Position numbers and translations under genes: made by a program. From Caldilinea sp. (GTDB lineage Bacteria; Chloroflexota; Anaerolineae; Caldilineales; Caldilineaceae), in the NCBI GenBank assembly GCA_026389955.1, contig JAPLGY010000126.1:1-6684 (forward strand): a stretch of DNA of 6,684 bases, in the 5' to 3' direction. Below are positions 6,016 through 6,684 of the stretch, piece by piece; the first letter of the stretch is position 1, and the number at the start of each line of letters is the position of its first letter. The notes below the pieces were generated by a model. It saw only the letters and a program-made list of their open reading frames with translations. It searched no databases and had not been told where the DNA came from.

Positions 6016-6684
6016 AGCGCATCCTTGACCCGCTCGGCCACTTGACGGTTGAGGCCAGGGACAGCCATCAGTTCCTCCACCGTTGCCCGGCGCACGCGTT
6101 CGAGATCGCCGTCAAAATGGGCCAGGATCGCCTTGCGGCGTTTGGGCCCGACCCCGGGGATGTCGTCGAGCCGCGACCGGGTCTGCTCCCGGCTGCGCAA
6201 GGTGCGGTGGTAGGCGATCCCATAGCGGTGGGCCTCGTCTCGGATCCGCTGCACCAGGTGGAGTGCCTGGCTGCCCCGTCGCAGCCAGAGCGGGTCTGGC
6301 ACCTGGGGACGATAGATCTCTTCTTCCCGTTTAGCCAGTCCAACGAGGGGGATCCGTTCGAGCAGGCCCAATTCTTGCAGCACTTCGGCAGCCACCCCCA
6401 GCTGCCCTTTGCCGCCGTCGATGACGACCAGGTCCGGGGGCAGGCGCCAGCCTTCCTCCTTGTTCTCCCGAGAGGGGCCTGAGGCGGCAGTAGGTTCGAC
6501 CAACCGACGAAAGCGACGGTGCAGCATCTCGCGCAGGCTGGCAAAGTCGTCGGGGCTGCCCTGGCTGCCTTTTCCATACAGTTTGAAGCGCTTGTATGCC
6601 CCTTTGGCAGGTGCCCCCTTGACAAAGACAACCATCGAGCCGACAGTATGGGTGCCTTGCAGCGTGCTGATGTCGTAGCATTCG
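6012..6684 (-). CDS. uvrC: UvrABC nuclease subunit UvrC, C-terminal part (5' end outside window)
   Basis: C-terminal part of excinuclease subunit C, which cuts the damaged strand on both sides of a lesion in nucleotide excision repair with UvrA and UvrB. About 223 residues are visible, against roughly 600 for the whole protein; the GIY-YIG and UvrB-interaction parts lie beyond the right edge. The first complete codon is at 6683-6681. The visible fragment opens with ECYDIS, the RNase H-like endonuclease motif with catalytic Asp4, followed by GTHTVGSMVVF. It then shows VIDGGKGQL (Asp89) and RDEAHR (Asp149, His152). Two helix-hairpin-helix DNA-binding motifs close the protein: IPGVGPKRRKAIL at about 175-187 and VPGLNRQVAERV at about 208-219. 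A short polar stretch before the DGGKGQ motif, about residues 61-82, looks longer than in many homologues. The stop overlaps the GTG of the cNMP/PH gene, so the two are probably co-transcribed. Confidence 0.96.
   Translation of the reverse strand, partial: ECYDISTLQGTHTVGSMVVFVKGAPAKGAYKRFKLYGKGSQGSPDDFASLREMLHRRFRRLVEPTAASGPSRENKEEGWRLPPDLVVIDGGKGQLGVAAEVLQELGLLERIPLVGLAKREEEIYRPQVPDPLWLRRGSQALHLVQRIRDEAHRYGIAYHRTLRSREQTRSRLDDIPGVGPKRRKAILAHFDGDLERVRRATVEELMAVPGLNRQVAERVKDAL
6022..6026 (-). promoter_or_regulatory. Shine-Dalgarno inside uvrC for the coupled downstream gene
   Basis: The minus strand reads AAGGA, 6 nt before the GTG at 6015. That GTG shares bases with the uvrC stop in the junction GTGA (6012-6015). 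The site and the 4-base overlap together support this GTG as the true start and suggest translational coupling to uvrC. Confidence 0.7.

Noticed and set aside
3394..6045. An 883-codon open frame on the plus strand lying opposite the whole cNMP/PH gene.
   Set aside because: Its codons are in register with those of the minus-strand gene, so it stays open simply because that gene avoids TTA, CTA and TCA codons. The translation is rich in Gln, Arg, Pro and His, shows no domain or membrane pattern, and overlaps real conserved domains.
1..6684. A mobile element, CRISPR array, defence island or RNA gene.
   Set aside because: No transposase, integrase, direct-repeat array, tRNA cloverleaf or rRNA-like stretch was seen. 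The genes are tightly packed chromosomal genes of uniform style.

Overview
The window is a compact, GC-rich stretch of bacterial chromosome with ordinary housekeeping neighbours. The gene style suggests a member of the Chloroflexota (Anaerolineae or Caldilineae type). The clues are a lipoprotein with Thr/Pro/Glu linkers ('TPTPEP') between LysM repeats, a prokaryotic B-box zinc finger fused to membrane helices, GTG starts, and a membrane protein joining cyclic-nucleotide-binding-like domains to bacterial PH domains. The taxon is inferred from style, not shown by a marker gene.

Layout, left to right. A minus-strand cluster runs from 2509 down to 40: NAD kinase (nadK), then a B-box zinc-finger membrane protein, then a four-LysM lipoprotein. 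The gaps are about 50 bp, so this is probably one transcription unit. An 82-bp divergent intergenic region (2510-2591) separates nadK from a plus-strand YfcE/MJ0936-type metallophosphoesterase (2592-3404). That gene converges, with only 16 bp between stop codons, on an 864-residue minus-strand protein (3421-6015). This protein has three cNMP-binding-like barrels followed by two membrane/bPH2 modules. Its GTG start overlaps the TGA stop of uvrC in a 4-base GTGA junction. The C-terminal third of uvrC, about 223 residues, fills the right end and runs off the window.

How the genes relate. nadK supplies NADP and uvrC acts in nucleotide excision repair. The lipoprotein and B-box protein are envelope or membrane proteins of unknown role. 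The metallophosphoesterase has all its metal-site motifs but no identifiable substrate. No mobile element, tRNA, rRNA, CRISPR array or defence system is visible.

The most unusual item is the uvrC-coupled 864-residue protein. It looks like a membrane-anchored sensor or scaffold. In the two barrels where a phosphate-binding cassette can be aligned, each lacks a different key residue. Long open frames on the opposite strand of the real genes look like artefacts of GC-rich codon use.
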